Shown piece by piece: positions 33,111-46,390 of a stretch of DNA of 64,000 nucleotides. Origin of the DNA: Hemerocallis citrina. Taxonomy: Eukaryota > Streptophyta > Magnoliopsida > Asparagales > Asphodelaceae. The notes under the pieces were generated by a model. The model did not search any database, was not told the origin of the DNA, and saw nothing but the letters and a program-made list of their open reading frames with translations. Position 1 is the first letter of the stretch. Each line of letters opens with the position of its first letter. The DNA lies in NCBI GenBank assembly GCA_017893485.1, contig CM030363.1, forward strand, positions 178,035,744-178,099,743, read 5' to 3'. Made by a program: the position numbers and the translations under genes.

Positions 33111-34306
33111 TCACACCACAAGCCATACTGAGGTCCATAACCCATGTTCTCATTTCATTATATCACCATCTAGTGTCTGTCCTTATTTTGTTAAGTTAAT
33201 TGATTAATTTATTAGATTTTGAATCTCTTAGAGTTGGTGTACCATACCGGACTGAACTAAACTGATCAACAACACAGCCACAACTGGCCAAACCACAAAA
33301 TCTCAAATGCCAGTGTCTAGGGTCCCACACAATCTCTAAAGACTCACAACTTAACCATCAATACGAAAACTTTCAATAAAACTCACAAATCCGTCATCAC
33401 ACGATTATATGAAGAAAACTTCTTAAATCAACAAAATCCGAATCTATATAATATACTCATAAAATTCCATAATTTAAATAAAATATTAAATCTATTAAAT
33501 AACAAAAAATCATATTTTGAAGTAGTAGAATATCACCAAAATATCAATTCTTTGAAAACACATAAAGTTCACTTAATAAAGTCATAAGAATACATTTAGA
33601 AATAAAATATAACCTCACTGTAAGAAACTGAAATTTGCAGTAAAAACATCATCTAAAACAGTAGAGTAACAGTCCATTATATCAAGGAAATAACCAATTA
33701 AAAGAAACGAAAAAAAATCAACAAATGGCCAAAACAGCAAATGACGGTCGACCGCACAAAGGGCAGTCGACTGTCAAATGGGAATTCTCAAAATGGCAGT
33801 ATGTCGGTCGACCATGACCTGCTGTATAGACAAGTTGGGTTTTTGTGCATGTTTTCGACTGATACTTGATCAAAACCTTGTAAACTCAAAATCAAATTTT
33901 CTGAGATGCTTAAACATAACTTATATAACATGTATGAGTTATTAAGACGCATCAAAACATATCAAAATTTCAAAATAGAATTTTTTCAGGAAAATCTTTC
34001 AAAACAGTCATAATATATATGTATACTAGGTTTGCCCGTTGACACGTGCCTACGACACGTCTTCGGAACGGTGCACCTTATTTTATCATATAAAATAGTT
34101 TTGGAGGTCGAGCAAATTAATTGAAGTAGCAAACATATTATATGAGAAACTTTTGGGGTCCAGCAAAAAACATATTATATGATTTTTTTTGATTTTTTTG
34201 AACTATTTTTAAAGCTTTTAAACTTTTAATTTTTTAGTTTTTAAATTTTTTATTTTTTAAAAAATTTTTTAAAAAATTATTTTCTTGATTTTTTGAATAG
34301 AAGAGG

Positions 34307-34308
<2 letters not shown>

Positions 34309-34341
<33 letters not shown>
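34309..34341. repeat. (GA)n microsatellite
   Basis: An uninterrupted GA run of about 16 units inside the D 5' LTR. Confidence 0.95.
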
Positions 34342-34345
<4 letters not shown>

Positions 34346-37300
34346 TTAAATAAATCTAGGAGTTGTTTTGGGTGGGGGATTTGAATTTGAGTTTTGGGTG
34401 GCAATTTTGCAAAAAGACCTTTCTTTATCAAAACTTGCAAAATAAACCAAATTTATTATTTAAAAAATTAAACTCTTTACCTCTGAGTTGACTAGGTATC
34501 ATACCCAGCCCAAAAATCTGAAAATTTGGAGTTTTCACTCCAAGTGGTAATTTTGCACAAAAGTCCCTCTTTTTGTAATATTTGCAAATAGGTCAAATAG
34601 TTATCAGAAAAATCTAGAAAATTCACAAATAATATTTAATAATAAATAATGAGTTTACCCAAAATAAATTTTGACTTTGAACTTCCCAAGAAAATATTTG
34701 CACGTGTTTTGCACGTGTAAAAAGGTAAATTTTCATAAAAATGTTTATTAAATCACCAAAAATTATTTTAATTCATTTATTAATATTTAAAAAATTATTT
34801 AAAACTATGGGATATTACACATGTAAATGAGTAAAAAGTAACAAGTGTCAAGTAATCAAGTATCATATACAAGTAACAAGTGTCAAGTGTCAAGTGATCG
34901 TGTTGTTTTCAAATTTTGAATCTAGTCAAATCTAGGTTGCAATTCATGCATCCCAGATTTTTACCACATGGTTGCTATATTCATACAAATTACGTTTAGG
35001 CCTAGTGGTGAGTTTCTATATGGCCGTGTACTCAGGCATCATGTAACAAGTAACAAGCACGAATCACGTAATCATGAACTCGCGGCATCATATAGTAATA
35101 ACAAGCATGAATCATATAATCACAAAATCATGGCATCATATAGTAATAACAAGCATGAATCATGTAATCACGAAACCTTGGCATCATATAGTAATAACAA
35201 GCATGAATCATGTAATCGTGAAATCATGGCATCAAGTAACGGGAACACGGCCCCCTTCGAGTACACATACCTATATTGTCCACTACTAAGGTCTTTCCCT
35301 TAACCCCGGATTGGTTATTTGTTATTGTTATCAAACAGGCATATATGTGTGCAAAACTGGGCAAGAATAACATGGTATAAATAAGTAATAGGTTCATGTT
35401 GGAAGATAAATATGCACAGGTGACAGACAACTCATAAAAGGGTAGGACAACAAAAATTCTAGTTCAGAACAGCAGGACAGTACTACACCAAATCTGGGAT
35501 TTCCGTTGCCACACATATGCAAACCTGGATTCATCAGAAAATATGGAAAAGAGACTCTCAGCCGAATCCAGCAAGTATATATAAGTCATATGGTATTTCA
35601 CAAAAACAGGACTCAAAACAGAATTGTATCCAGAAAACATGTTCAGCCAGAAATCAGAAGTTTGTATTCATAAACAGAAAAACAGCATAAAAACTCACTG
35701 ATTAAATCCCAAAAAAACTGCGGTATTCCCTAGTATGTCTAGTATCAGCAAATAAATCTTTATAATTTTCCAACATAGATAGTATACTTAAATAAAATTA
35801 GAAAACAAAAAGATACAGCAAGTTTGTAAATCTAAAATCATAAACAGAGCAGTACTAAAACAGCAATAGATTACAAAATATAAATTGAAATCCAGATCCG
35901 TCAAAAGGGTGATAAAGTAGATACAGTAGGCTATATTTCATGTTCACAAAGTTTTTACAAAAAGCAAATAGAATCAGGTCGAAATTAAGGTTCTTTACTG
36001 AACAGCTTGAAAATTCTACAAGTATAGTAGTTGTTTGCAAGCACAGAATATTTTATAAAAGTTATCAATTAAATCCACAAAAATTAGGGATTAATCCCAA
36101 TCAAGTCTGGTTATACTCAGAAAAATATTGGATCAAAATATAATCTTTAACATCAATATAAAAATAAATAACCATACAGAATTCATATAAAAAAGAATCT
36201 GCAATTTTCTACACATCCGTAGTAAAATAGTAATAACTTGCAACACACAAATAGAAACTGAGATCTGTCATAAATTCTAGAAAGTAGACAGAATTCTCTA
36301 TAATTCATATTCACAAATAATTTTTATATACTGACCTTAATAGGGTCTAAAATACTGAACAAAAACGGGGTAATAACAAAAACAGAAATCTTCTTTATGC
36401 ATAAAATCAACTAGTTCATATGGAACTCATCCAAATCATAACAAAATACGAAATATAGTATACTAGATGTCCAAGCAACATGGTATAGGGTGTTTAACGA
36501 GTCTACATCAAATTATACTACGAATAACACACCAAGCATGCAAGATCATACAACACCTCATAAATCACGAACAACATTCTTGTATACATCAAGTTATTAT
36601 TTCTAAGTTATTTCATGTCGTGTGTGTAATGAGACAACTACGGGAGGATCAAAACCTAGAGACAATATATAACAAGGGTTTCATGGGGATAGATCTTGAA
36701 GTAAGTACACTACATACGGTATTTAGTACTTGTATTATACAACAAAAGGAATACAAGTTATTTGCCTTATAGTCGACGATGGAAATGATGCGGAGATTAG
36801 AATAACGGGAATGGATTTTCGGGAATGAACACAATACCAACGAACGGATCTCGAACAAGATGATCACGAACACAATCGAACGGCTGAGATCTGATCTGCA
36901 TCTGGTGATGAAGATGATCTGACTCACGATCAGACGATCCAGATCAAAGGATCGAGAAGATGATGATCATGATCGTGATGATCGACGATCAGACGATCTG
37001 ATCTGATCCATCGGATTTGATCTCCATCAGATGACAAGATGATGGTGATGATGAGATTGGACGGCTGGGGTTCAATATGATCAAGGAGCTCCACTGCTGA
37101 CAATGTTGCACTGGTGGAGGCCTACAACAGTGAGGGGAGGAGGCTGAAGGAGACTCAGGAGGAGGACGATGACTGGCGGTCGACTAGGTGGTCGGTGATA
37201 AAGAGTGGAGGTCACAGCTGAAGGGAGGAAGAGGGGTCGCGGGATGATGAGATGCTGGATGACGGGGTGCTAGTTAAGGACGAAGCGGATAGGTCAACTG

Positions 37301-38764
37301 AGGGTGAGGCTCGACTAGGTAAGACAATGGTGGTGGTCAGTCGACGATGAAAGCGAGGGGGGTGCGAGGCTCAGGCGGGAGGAGATGGCGACTGATGAGG
37401 TAGAGCTTCAGAGGTGCAGCTATGGTGGAGGCTGGCACGAGGGTTAGGGAGTCGAGCACAGGGGAAGATGAACAAGGCGGATGATCGGGAGTGGCTGCCG
37501 TGGGAAAAGAGGAGGGAGGATGGGTTGTTGCGAGGTGCTCTATTTCGATGGTAAAACAGAGGATGGAGGCTGGGAGTCTGCAGGTGGCGAGAAGTTTGGG
37601 GCTTGAGAGGAGATGGCGATGAGGACATCGGGTTGAGGAGACGACAGGGGTGCAGGAGCGGATGACGAGGCTAAGGGGAGTGGAACCTCGAAGGCGGTGA
37701 GAGGGAGAACGGGAGGAGGGAGATGAAGGAACAGGGTAGGGGGTATAGGTGGCGGGTTAAACAGTAGGTAGGGTTAATTAGGGATAAGGGTTTATTAAAC
37801 AGGATAATTAGTATTTATAGTGTATTAGAATTAGGTTTAGGGTGATATTGGGTTAAAGGTAAGTGGGTAAGATCCAATAGGGAAATGGATTTGGGTTTAA
37901 ATCCAATAGGAAAATAAAATAACCAATAAAAATATGATTTATAATAAAATGTAATTTGTATTACAATACAGAATTTATTTTAAAATGACTACAAATGCAA
38001 TTAACAAATAGAAATTAATTTTTTTAATAAGCAATTGAAAGTAACAATAATAATAATAACAAAAATAACAAAAATAAAAATAATCATAATCATAATAATA
38101 ATAATAAAAATAAGAATAACAATATTAATAATAATACTGATAACAATAATAATAATAACAACATTAATAGGGTTTGTATTACAATATAAAAATTATTGGA
38201 AAAATAGCTACAATTAAAATTATTGATTATAAAAAGACTTTAATAGGAGATCCAAAAAAAATTTTACAAAAAGAGTTTAAGAGCGGAAGAATAATTTACA
38301 AAACAAAAAAACAAAATACCAGAAATACACAGAAAATATGTATTGGCGAAAACAGGGGTTACCGTCTCGGCCTTAGAGTCCTCTCTGACCCGGTGTCGTA
38401 AAGAGGCTCGCGATCGAAAGGCGGCTGTTCAATACTTCATGGATAAGTTGAAGGGACTTAGCTTGGAGCTGGCGCGCTTCAAGAAGCCGATAGCTGACCG
38501 TGACTAGGGAAGTGCAGAGATTGTGTTTTTGATGGCCAGCACTTCTGCTTAGCGGCCGTCGTCTGAGTCTTTCCTTCATGACATCATTGTGGAGAAGGAG
38601 TTAGTGGTACAACGGTACAAGATAATGCTCGGGATGTCAGGATCCCAATCTGTTTCTTTCGGAGATGCCTACTCTTCTTTCGGAGTCTCATTGCCGACCC
38701 CGAGAATCTGGCCAGCGAGGTCCTATGACGCACAGAGCTCCGTCGTGGGTGTGTCTACCTTAGC

Positions 38765-41700
38765 TGTAACGCCCCGATCTCCCCCGTCACTGGGAAACCG
38801 TGACACATGCCAAGATCTTTCCTTCAATTAGTCTCGAGACACAGAAAAATTGGAAATTTAAAAACTTTTCTTCAACATAGAGTTACTATGCAGTAATTAC
38901 AAATATCAGTTTGTAATACCAAACTGTACTGCCTGCCCCTTTTCTTTTCTTTTTGACTCCAAAATCAATTCTTCCAATTTCTATATCACTTTAAACATAA
39001 ACTAAAATAGTTATATTTCAAAGAAAATTTGGGCAGAGTCTCCCTTGTATTTTTTGCCCAAAACACAGAAAAGCTTACGGAATTTTGCTCTAAATTCCGT
39101 AGCTTACATCACAGGCAATAATAATATGGGCTCCCCAGGCCAAAATGAGCATCATCGCACAGGCAATATATATATATGCTCTGGGGGCCAAACTCATAAC
39201 GGTATAACAATTATCAAATAAAAACCATAAATTCCTTATGAAAACGTAGTAAGTTTCTAGAATTTTACCTGTAAAAACCTACCACGACGCCTGGCACTCC
39301 ACACGAAATGGTTACGGGTCAAAACCATATCCTGCTGCCTCACACTATACTTTTCATCATCATGCTCATACTTATACATCAAAAATACAATTTAAAGCAT
39401 AAATCTTTACTATTTACAATTTAAACATAACAACAAATTATAACTGGAGCTCCACTCCACGGAACCTGTACCTACACCTCACATCTGCACTGCTGAGAAC
39501 CTGTAACAGTAGGGACCTAGGGTAGCCAAGGGACTCCCTAACCCCCAAACACTAAGGGGTTAGCCATTTCTGGTGTGAGTATAATTTATTAAATAAGTAA
39601 ATAAATTAAACTTACAAGTAAAAGACATAACAAACTCACAATTTCCAAGATAAACAAATCTTACCTGACATCTGAATATGTAAACATCATAAATGAGATT
39701 TTACATCAAATACTCTCCAAGTCATCACCTGTATGTATATCTATACCCGTTCGTAACATACTTATACTTAGTAACCATTTGAATAGCCACTCATAATACA
39801 ATATTGATTTTATTTCCTTATATCACGTATCCCATCATCAATATATGTCTTCAATCTCATACTACCACATTCATTCATGTCCAACCTAACATCTCATTTC
39901 ACCTCACCAATTACTTGCATTTTATCACAACACACCCCATATCCCAACATAGTTTGGTAATAACACAATCACATCCCAAGCCCATAGCTTGGTTATTAAT
40001 CTACTCCAACTATCACACTCGCAATTTATCTCGAATGGAAAGGACACGTGTACATATGATTTGTGCCTGTGTACCTTATGACTTAAACTCTAATGCAAAA
40101 CTACCAATACAATGATGCTCTTATTCTAATGCAAGATTACTAATGCGATGATGCTCTTATTCTAATGCCAGCAAGTCTCCGAAGCAACATGCAGCCCATA
40201 AATACATGCGCCCCATCTCAAGCCGTTTCTCCAAATATAGGGATTTGAACCCGCGTTATGAATTTCTAATTGTACACAACCTGTTCCTGACAGATACTAC
40301 ATGACTGATGAGGTTGCAAATGTGGTCAAGTCCCACCAATGCAGTACGCTCATGGTGTCTATGTTTGCCACTACTACCCGGTACACCGGACCTCACTCAA
40401 AAACCAGACGAACACGGGGTCTCTCCGAGCGCAGTATAGCATACAAAGCCTATCCTGTGTCGCCCCTAACTCATAGACCGTGATCTATGGCCTGTTCGCT
40501 CTCTCCTGGCCAAGGACCCGACGAAGTTCCGGAGTCCATTCCCCTAGCTCCGCCGCCTTATCATGGCACTTCAGGAATTAACAGTGTGCGATACGCATCC
40601 CATGCTCCCAACTCGTGAGAAGGCACCGTACGTATCCCTTTGACAGGAAGATACAACCCAATATCACCACCTAAGGCCTGCTTCGAGGGACAAGTTGGTC
40701 GTAAGGCGCTACCTATAACCAACTCCTCTCTTTTCGGCAAGGGTCGAAGTAAAATGATCTTTATAAGTCACTACCTTAATGATGTTCCTAACCCTGAACA
40801 ATCCTAGGAATGACAACATTACACAGCATGCTAGGTCTTAAATTAGACTTCGCAAGATAACTCTACTAGGCTGCTCAACCTAAACTCACCAGAATCCCTC
40901 AGGATCTGGTTCATGGCCTATCGATCCAAGACCCTGGCAATACGAACGTATTCGCATGCTACTATCCTGAACTTGGATTTCGTCACACTCCGGTCCGCAA
41001 TCAACCAACGGTTAAGATCTGACGGCACCCGCGAAGTGACTCGTCCACAGTCCCTTAGGAGTAAGCTAAACACACGTCTTAATGGTCGATAGCCCTAGGG
41101 CAATGATATCACCCTAGATGAGCACAACAAACTGCGTATTAGCCAAGAAGCTACATACGAGTAACCAAAAACACATACGAGCTAAACAGCTACGTATGGG
41201 ACCAACAGCTACATACGGGCTAGTCGAGCCGCGTATGAGACAACAACATGCATACGAGCCAAATAAGCTCCGTATGAGACCAACATTTACATACGGGCCA
41301 GTCGTGCCGCGTATGAGACAACAACATGCATACGAGCCAAATAAGCTCCGTATGAGACCCACAGCTACATACGGGCCAGTCGAGCCACGTACGCGCAAAA
41401 CCACATACAAACAATCATACAGGTAATCAAACCTAGAAACAACCAACTGTGCTTACTAGCAAACTTGATCTTCTATAATTAGAAGCAACAAAAGAATCTA
41501 CTATAATCAACTTAGCATGGGTTTCTTCTAAAATCAACTCATCATGGCATACCTACTATAATCGACTCAAACATGAGTTTCTTTCTGAAATCGACCCAAA
41601 CATGATATTCTACTACAACTTAACCATGAGTTTCTTTCTACAACAATTCAAATCCATAGGATGGGTTCTTTTTACTCAATACTACTAACAACTAAAATGA

Positions 41701-43998
41701 GTTCTTTTTGAGACTCTTAGCTAAAACCACTACTATACTCACTTAAGCATGGTTTCTTTGAACCTTAGAACAACTACTCATCTTAGCATGGGTTCTTCTC
41801 TTAGAATCATTAACTACAACAAATCTTTAAGCATGGTAGTTCTATTTTTGACGTAGCACACCAACTCAAGCATGATATTCTACTATAACTCAAGCATGAT
41901 CTTCTTCATGGTTCACGAGCATGAATGGGTTCCTTTTTGACATAGACAACAACTCATCTTTATGTTATTTTCTCAAGTCCTACCATTCATACTTTTTATA
42001 GGATCCCTTTGATCCATAAATTCTTATATCAATACTTTAGTTTATTCGAACTTCTTCAAAACATCAAAATACGTATATAAACCATACACCCATATTTTGA
42101 TATCATCATCTAAAAATAACTCATCCATTATATAGGTTTTTATATACTCATGAATAGATAAAATTCACCATATTTTTACAATCACAAAAATATGTAAAAT
42201 AAATCAATACTCACATATTCTTTAGCCCACAAAATATATTAATATACTAACTCGCATATATTTTTAAACCACAAAAATGTATAAATAATATAACTCACAT
42301 ATTCATCAAACTACAAAAGTATATAATAAACCAACTCACATGTTTCTTTAAACCATAAAATACACAAATATATAAACAATTTAACTCACATATATTTTTA
42401 AACCACAAAAATATATAAATAATATAACTCACATATTCTTCAAACCACAAAACTTATAATGAACCAACTCACTATATTTCTTAAAACCCAAAAATATACA
42501 TATATAAATTAACTCACATATTTCTTTTAAACCATAAAATACACGAATATATAAACAAACTAACTCACCATTATCTTTAAACCACGAAAATATATAAATA
42601 ATATAACTCACCATTATCTTTAAACCACGAAACTTATAATAAACCAACTCACATATTTCTTAACCACAAAAATACGTAGATAAATTAACTCACATCTTTC
42701 TTAGCACACAAAAACACATAATAAGTCATACTCACATAATTTTGCGAAGATCCAAGCGCCGTGCCATCTCGCATCCAAGGTTGTGAATATATCCTATCAC
42801 CAAATTTCAAGCAATTAAAACTCAAATACTTCAACTAATCACAAAAGCTAATAACACTATCCCCAAATATCACACAAGCGTTTACTGAACGCTTGGGATA
42901 TATACGTGCGATGCACGTAATAAACTAATGCTTACGGTATTTTTATTCCCAATTAATTACTAAAATCACCCCCAATTAATATTAATAGTCCAACTATAAT
43001 TTTTCCTACTATACGAGAATTAATTCGTATCCATACAATTCTCTTTTACAAATCCAACACCCTATTTTATTAACAACTTGAAACCTCTCTAAAAAGAACC
43101 GCTAATTTCTCACATCCACAATTTCCAACATCTCTAATCTCTCTACCCTAACATTCCTACTCAATAAAATTTACCCTACTAAATTCTATACAATAAAATA
43201 GTTAGGGTTTATACCTTCCAAAATCCAATTGAAAATCCGACGCTACTACGATGTCGAGAATCCCTCCATTAGTCTACCCCTAATTTTAATTTGGATTTGA
43301 CGAAGAATAGAGGTGGATTTTGGGTGGGTAATCGTCCGATCGATGGGTTCTTTTTGGGTTTGTTTCGATCGGGATGAAGAAGAAGAACGAAGGAGGAAGA
43401 TGGGAATGGGTCGGGGTTTCTTTCGACTCGGCTGGGCGTGGACGAACGGGAGGAAGAAGAAGGGTGGTCGGGGTTCTTTGGGTTCGGCATCAAACAAGAC
43501 GGAGAAGAAGAAGAGGACGGGAGTGGGGTCGTCGGTTGGAAGCGAACGGAGAGGGAGAAGGGAGGAGGAGGTCGGCGGGGGGTGTGGGGTTTCATGGGTT
43601 CGGGATGGAGAACGTGTGGAAGAAGAAGAAGGGAAGAAGAAGGAGAAGAAGGAGAGGGAGAGAAGGGGTTTTTTTGTAAAAATGGGGAATAGAAAATAAT
43701 AGATAGAAAAATATCTAGGGAATGTTTCATATAAGCCCTCTAACTTCAATACATTTCAAATAACGCCTAATTCTCTACTCTAATAATCCAAACAATACAA
43801 AATACATTAAAACTACTTCGTAGATAATCCGTATAAAATAATTTAATCTTGAAAATAATAATAATATAAAATAGACAATATATCTTATATTTCTCAATTA
43901 AGATAATTTTTATCAGAAAATCCATGATCGCGCGAAATTCTCAATCGCGCACACATTTCGATGCAAAATAGCCATATGCTATTTTTCGGGTCGTTACA
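38765..43998 (-). repeat. 3' LTR of E2
   Basis: It is unusually long at 5.2 kb. It holds the 78-bp array (about 41120-41400), CATGAG/CATGG units (41500-41930), an array of ACCACAAAAATATATAAATA-like units (about 42080-42700) and a strongly purine-rich tract (about 43370-43670). Confidence 0.85.
43370..43670. repeat. Purine-rich (GAA/GGA) tract in the E2 3' LTR
   Basis: Almost only G and A on the plus strand, in a GAAGAAGAAG/GGAGGAGG pattern. It yields open frames of 84-167 aa on both strands, but only because purine-rich DNA lacks stops. It is duplicated at 45045-45345. Confidence 0.85.
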
Positions 43999-45015
43999 TT
44001 ACTCCCTCCTTAGAATCGTTCTGTCCTCAGAACGCTGCTAGTGGAGAGGAAGACAACCACAACATCAATGGTTCACGAGACATTTTCCCGAACCATCTTC
44101 GGTCCCTCGAGTGATATTCTCGAAAATTGGTCTTCTACCAAGTTCAACTGTTGTCCTTCAGTCCTCTGGACAGACCCACTATGAAATTGATATTGACATT
44201 CTACTGCTCCTGCTCTGGAGTAGACAGTGGCTGCATTGCCTTGCTCTATTCTTGTCTACAAGTGTTGTTGATTCACTCCTTGGTTACGACTCCTGTTGAT
44301 TGGTGACCACTCCCTCCTTAGAAATGACGAAGTCACACATTGTCGCTTCAGCCCCTGAGTCACTCCTCTTGGTGACCTGGTTGAATTGCTAACACGATTG
44401 CCCTCTGTCTGAGCAATATCTCCTCCTGGGCGTGCTCCTAATGGCTGCTTAATCATAAGCTGATCTTGGAAAACCCCGCTGCTTCAGTGCTTCAATCCCT
44501 ACATTTCCTGCCTAAGCCTTCTGACTTGCTCACTTGGACTCGGTTGCTACTCCCCTCGTGCCAAAATTGAGCTCTAAACTTGAGTAATCACTCTAATACT
44601 GGCTTGCTAGATCTCGTCATCTAGCTTCTTGCTTCCTTCACGGTCTTTGGCTGAGGTCAATTCTTCACTGATCTCGATCTTTTGTATTTCAGTAGCCACT
44701 CCCTCCTTAGAACAGGGCATGACCTATGATCATTACTTCAAACTTCCAGGATTCCCTCCTGTAATTTGCTCAAAGCTGCTGCTCCAGATGGTATCAGAGC
44801 TGACTTCAATTTACAGTCCGACACAGTAGGAAAATTAAACTTTGATGCCTTTTAGGAGTTGGGTTTTAGCTAGTTGTAGATAGTTATAATTCATATTGTT
44901 GGTTCCTTCAACTTATGTTTTATAATTTTTCTATATCTGGACTAATCCTAGTGTATGTGTTACCATCCTTTAACCACATGAATGGTGTTCGAGGATGTCC
45001 TAACTGAGAGTGGAC
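43999..45015 (-). other. Internal remnant of E2
   Basis: Non-coding. It starts with a PPT-like tract next to the 3' LTR. TGGTATCAGAGC occurs at 44789-44800, but on the plus strand, opposite to the orientation implied by the PPT. Nothing else was recognised. Confidence 0.6.
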
Positions 45016-45673
45016 CGATGGGTTCTTTTTGGGTTTGTTTCGATCGGGATGAAGAAGAAGAACGAAGGAGGAAGATGGGAATGGGTCGGGGTTTCTTTCG
45101 ACTCGGCTGGGCGTGGACGAACGGGAGGAAGAAGAAGGGTGGTCGGGGTTCTTTGGGTTCGGCATCGAACAAGACGGAGAAGAAGAAGAGGACGGGAGTG
45201 GGGTCGTCGGTTGGAAGCGAACGGAGAGGGAGAAGGGAGGAGGAGGTCGGCGGGGGGTGTGGGGTTTCATGGGTTCGGGATGGAGAACGTGTGGAAGAAG
45301 AAGAAGGGAAGAAGAAGGAGAAGAAGGAGAGGGAGAGAAGGGGTTTTTTTGTAAAAATGGGGAATAGAAAATAATAGATAGAAAAATATCTAGGGAATGT
45401 TTCATATAAGCCCTCTAACTTCAATACATTTCAAATAACGCCTAATTCTCTACTCTAATAATCCAAACAATACAAAATACATTAAAACTACTTCGTAGAT
45501 AATCCGTATAAAATAATTTAATCTTGAAAATAATAATAATATAAAATAGACAATATATCTTATATTTCTCAATTAAGATAATTTTTATCAGAAAATCCAT
45601 GATCGCGCGAAATTCTCAATCGCGCACACATTTCGATGCAAAATAGCCATATGCTATTTTTCGGGTCGTTACA
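45016..45673 (-). repeat. Truncated 5' LTR of E2
   Basis: It matches 43341-43998 base for base apart from one noticed change (A to G near 45167). The remaining 4.6 kb of the LTR and the true PBS are missing. Confidence 0.9.
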
Positions 45674-45787
45674 TTAGCAGCCCCGGGCGATCCTGCGGAA
45701 GACCAAACTCGTTTGGCTGGCCTTGAACTGGTTTGTATTAACCATATGGCTCAAATGTAGAAGCCCTAGGCCTATTGTGAACGATGT

Positions 45788-45793
45788 AATAAA
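45788..45793 (+). terminator. Possible poly(A) signal of B antisense ORF2
   Basis: AATAAA lies 28 bp after the ORF2 stop. Confidence 0.5.
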
Positions 45794-46059
45794 GTCTCTC
45801 CTTGTAATGATACACTTCCTTTTGTTTGAAATAATAATGAGAGAACACAATTGTATTGGCCTTTCGTGGGTTCTTTTGCCATGCGCACATATCCGAACAC
45901 CTAGGATGGGTCTTCGATGTCCAGGCCGAGGGGTAAGTACGAGACCGAAGGATCATGAATGACTCGTAATGGAGGACGTTTCGTCTTCCAATGTCATAAA
46001 TGCGTATAATAGACGTTTTGACTTTCCATGCCATAAATGCTCATCCCCTTTGGGCTATA

Positions 46060-46390
46060 TAATCCTCACCCCCCCCCTCCATAATTTCATTCCTCACTTC
46101 ACTGTGAGCTCTCGTCACTGGTGACTCTCTTAGCACCATCTGACAATTAGGGGTAATGACGATGAAGGTTGTTTTACCCCTGGCTGCCAGAGGGTGAAAG
46201 GGGGGTGACCCAGAGTGCGGAGCCCGAGGCACTTGCCAAAGGCGAGTGTTAATAAAAATTTTGACAGAGGGTCCCTATGACTAGTGGCTCTCCTACCACC
46301 CTTTGACAGTTAGGGGTAGCAGCGATGAAGGCTGCTCTACCCCAGCTGCCAGCGGGTGGAAGGGGGTCAGCTCAGAGCACGGAGCTTAGA
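46060..46390. repeat. Duplicated 195-bp unit, element B
   Basis: Two diverged copies share the phrases GGTGACTCTC or GTGGCTCTCC, then ACAATTAGGGGTA, GCTGCCAG and GGGTGACCCAGAG, starting at about 46116 and 46281. They lead into the main array. Confidence 0.7.

Larger units (their letters stand above)
12819..34819 (-). mobile_element. Element D, deleted long-LTR retrotransposon
   Basis: The termini are TGTAAAGCCCC (12819) and GATATTACA (34819), with a perfect TSD CATGT. The left LTR survives as 12819-13474, which aligns with 32186-32851 of the right LTR. It is cut there by E1, and its remaining 2 kb is missing. A right LTR of 2634 bp (32186-34819) is complete. Next to it on the internal side, 32169-32180 reads TGGTATAAGAGC on the minus strand, a one-base variant of the initiator-Met PBS, so the element is on the minus strand. 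Only about 290 bp of internal sequence remains (about 31894-32185). No coding domain is seen. Confidence 0.85.
32186..34819 (-). repeat. 5' LTR of element D
   Basis: It is 2634 bp from TGTAGCACCCCG to GATATTACA. It includes a minisatellite of GATAATTCCGGAGA-like units (about 32885-33110) and a (GA)n run. No open frame of note. Confidence 0.85.
12193..38363. mobile_element. Solo LTR C2 of family C, split by element D
   Basis: The left piece 12193-12818 starts TGTCACGCCCCGCTTCCC. The right piece 34825-38363 ends GGGGTTACC, probably a mutated GTTACA. The flanks are GTCTT (12188-12192) and GTCTC (38364-38368), a TSD with one change. The boundary is supported independently, because removing the insertion rejoins the coding frame of B's antisense ORF2. 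The combined length is about 4.2 kb with no PBS, PPT or gag-pol, so it is a solo LTR left by LTR-LTR recombination. Copies C1 and C3 share the interior block with CCTATATTGTCCACTAC at about 35268. Confidence 0.8.
38765..45673 (-). mobile_element. Element E2, long-LTR retrotransposon with a truncated 5' LTR
   Basis: TSD TTAGC lies at 38760-38764 and 45674-45678. The 3' LTR is 38765-43998 (5234 bp, TGTAACGCCCCG to GGTCGTTACA), followed by a PPT-like CTAAGGAGGGAG (minus, about 44002-44013). About 1 kb of non-coding internal sequence follows. The right side holds only 658 bp of the 5' LTR (45016-45673), nearly identical to 43341-43998; I noticed one change. It inserted in B's antisense ORF2, whose frame resumes exactly beyond it. 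It is very young by LTR identity. No gag-pol remains. Confidence 0.88.
12128..45760 (+). pseudogene. Antisense ORF2 of element B, coiled coil, split by two insertions
   Basis: Coding pieces lie at about 12128-12192, 38369-38764 and 45679-45760; the spans between are insertions C2 and E2. Removing each insertion with one TSD copy lets the frame run through both junctions. ARLRGKV continues into LALESSLTRC across C2, and VSTLA continues into APGDPAEDQ across E2. The first half is heptad-rich (a KEARDRKAAVQYFMDKLKG stretch). It opens right after a splice acceptor with no clear ATG. Two in-frame TAG codons (about 38505 and 38552) disable it. Its stop is at 45758-45760, with AATAAA at 45788-45793. 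The homologue in A is 22322-21607. Function is unknown. Confidence 0.7.

Noticed and set aside
38035..38217. Isoleucine-rich frame
   Set aside because: It comes from AAT/AATA low-complexity DNA in solo LTR C2.
43246..43749. Minus-strand 153-167 aa Ser/Pro-rich frames, duplicated at 44920-45424
   Set aside because: They are by-products of the purine-rich tract in the E2 LTR. Overlapping frames on both strands stay open for the same reason.
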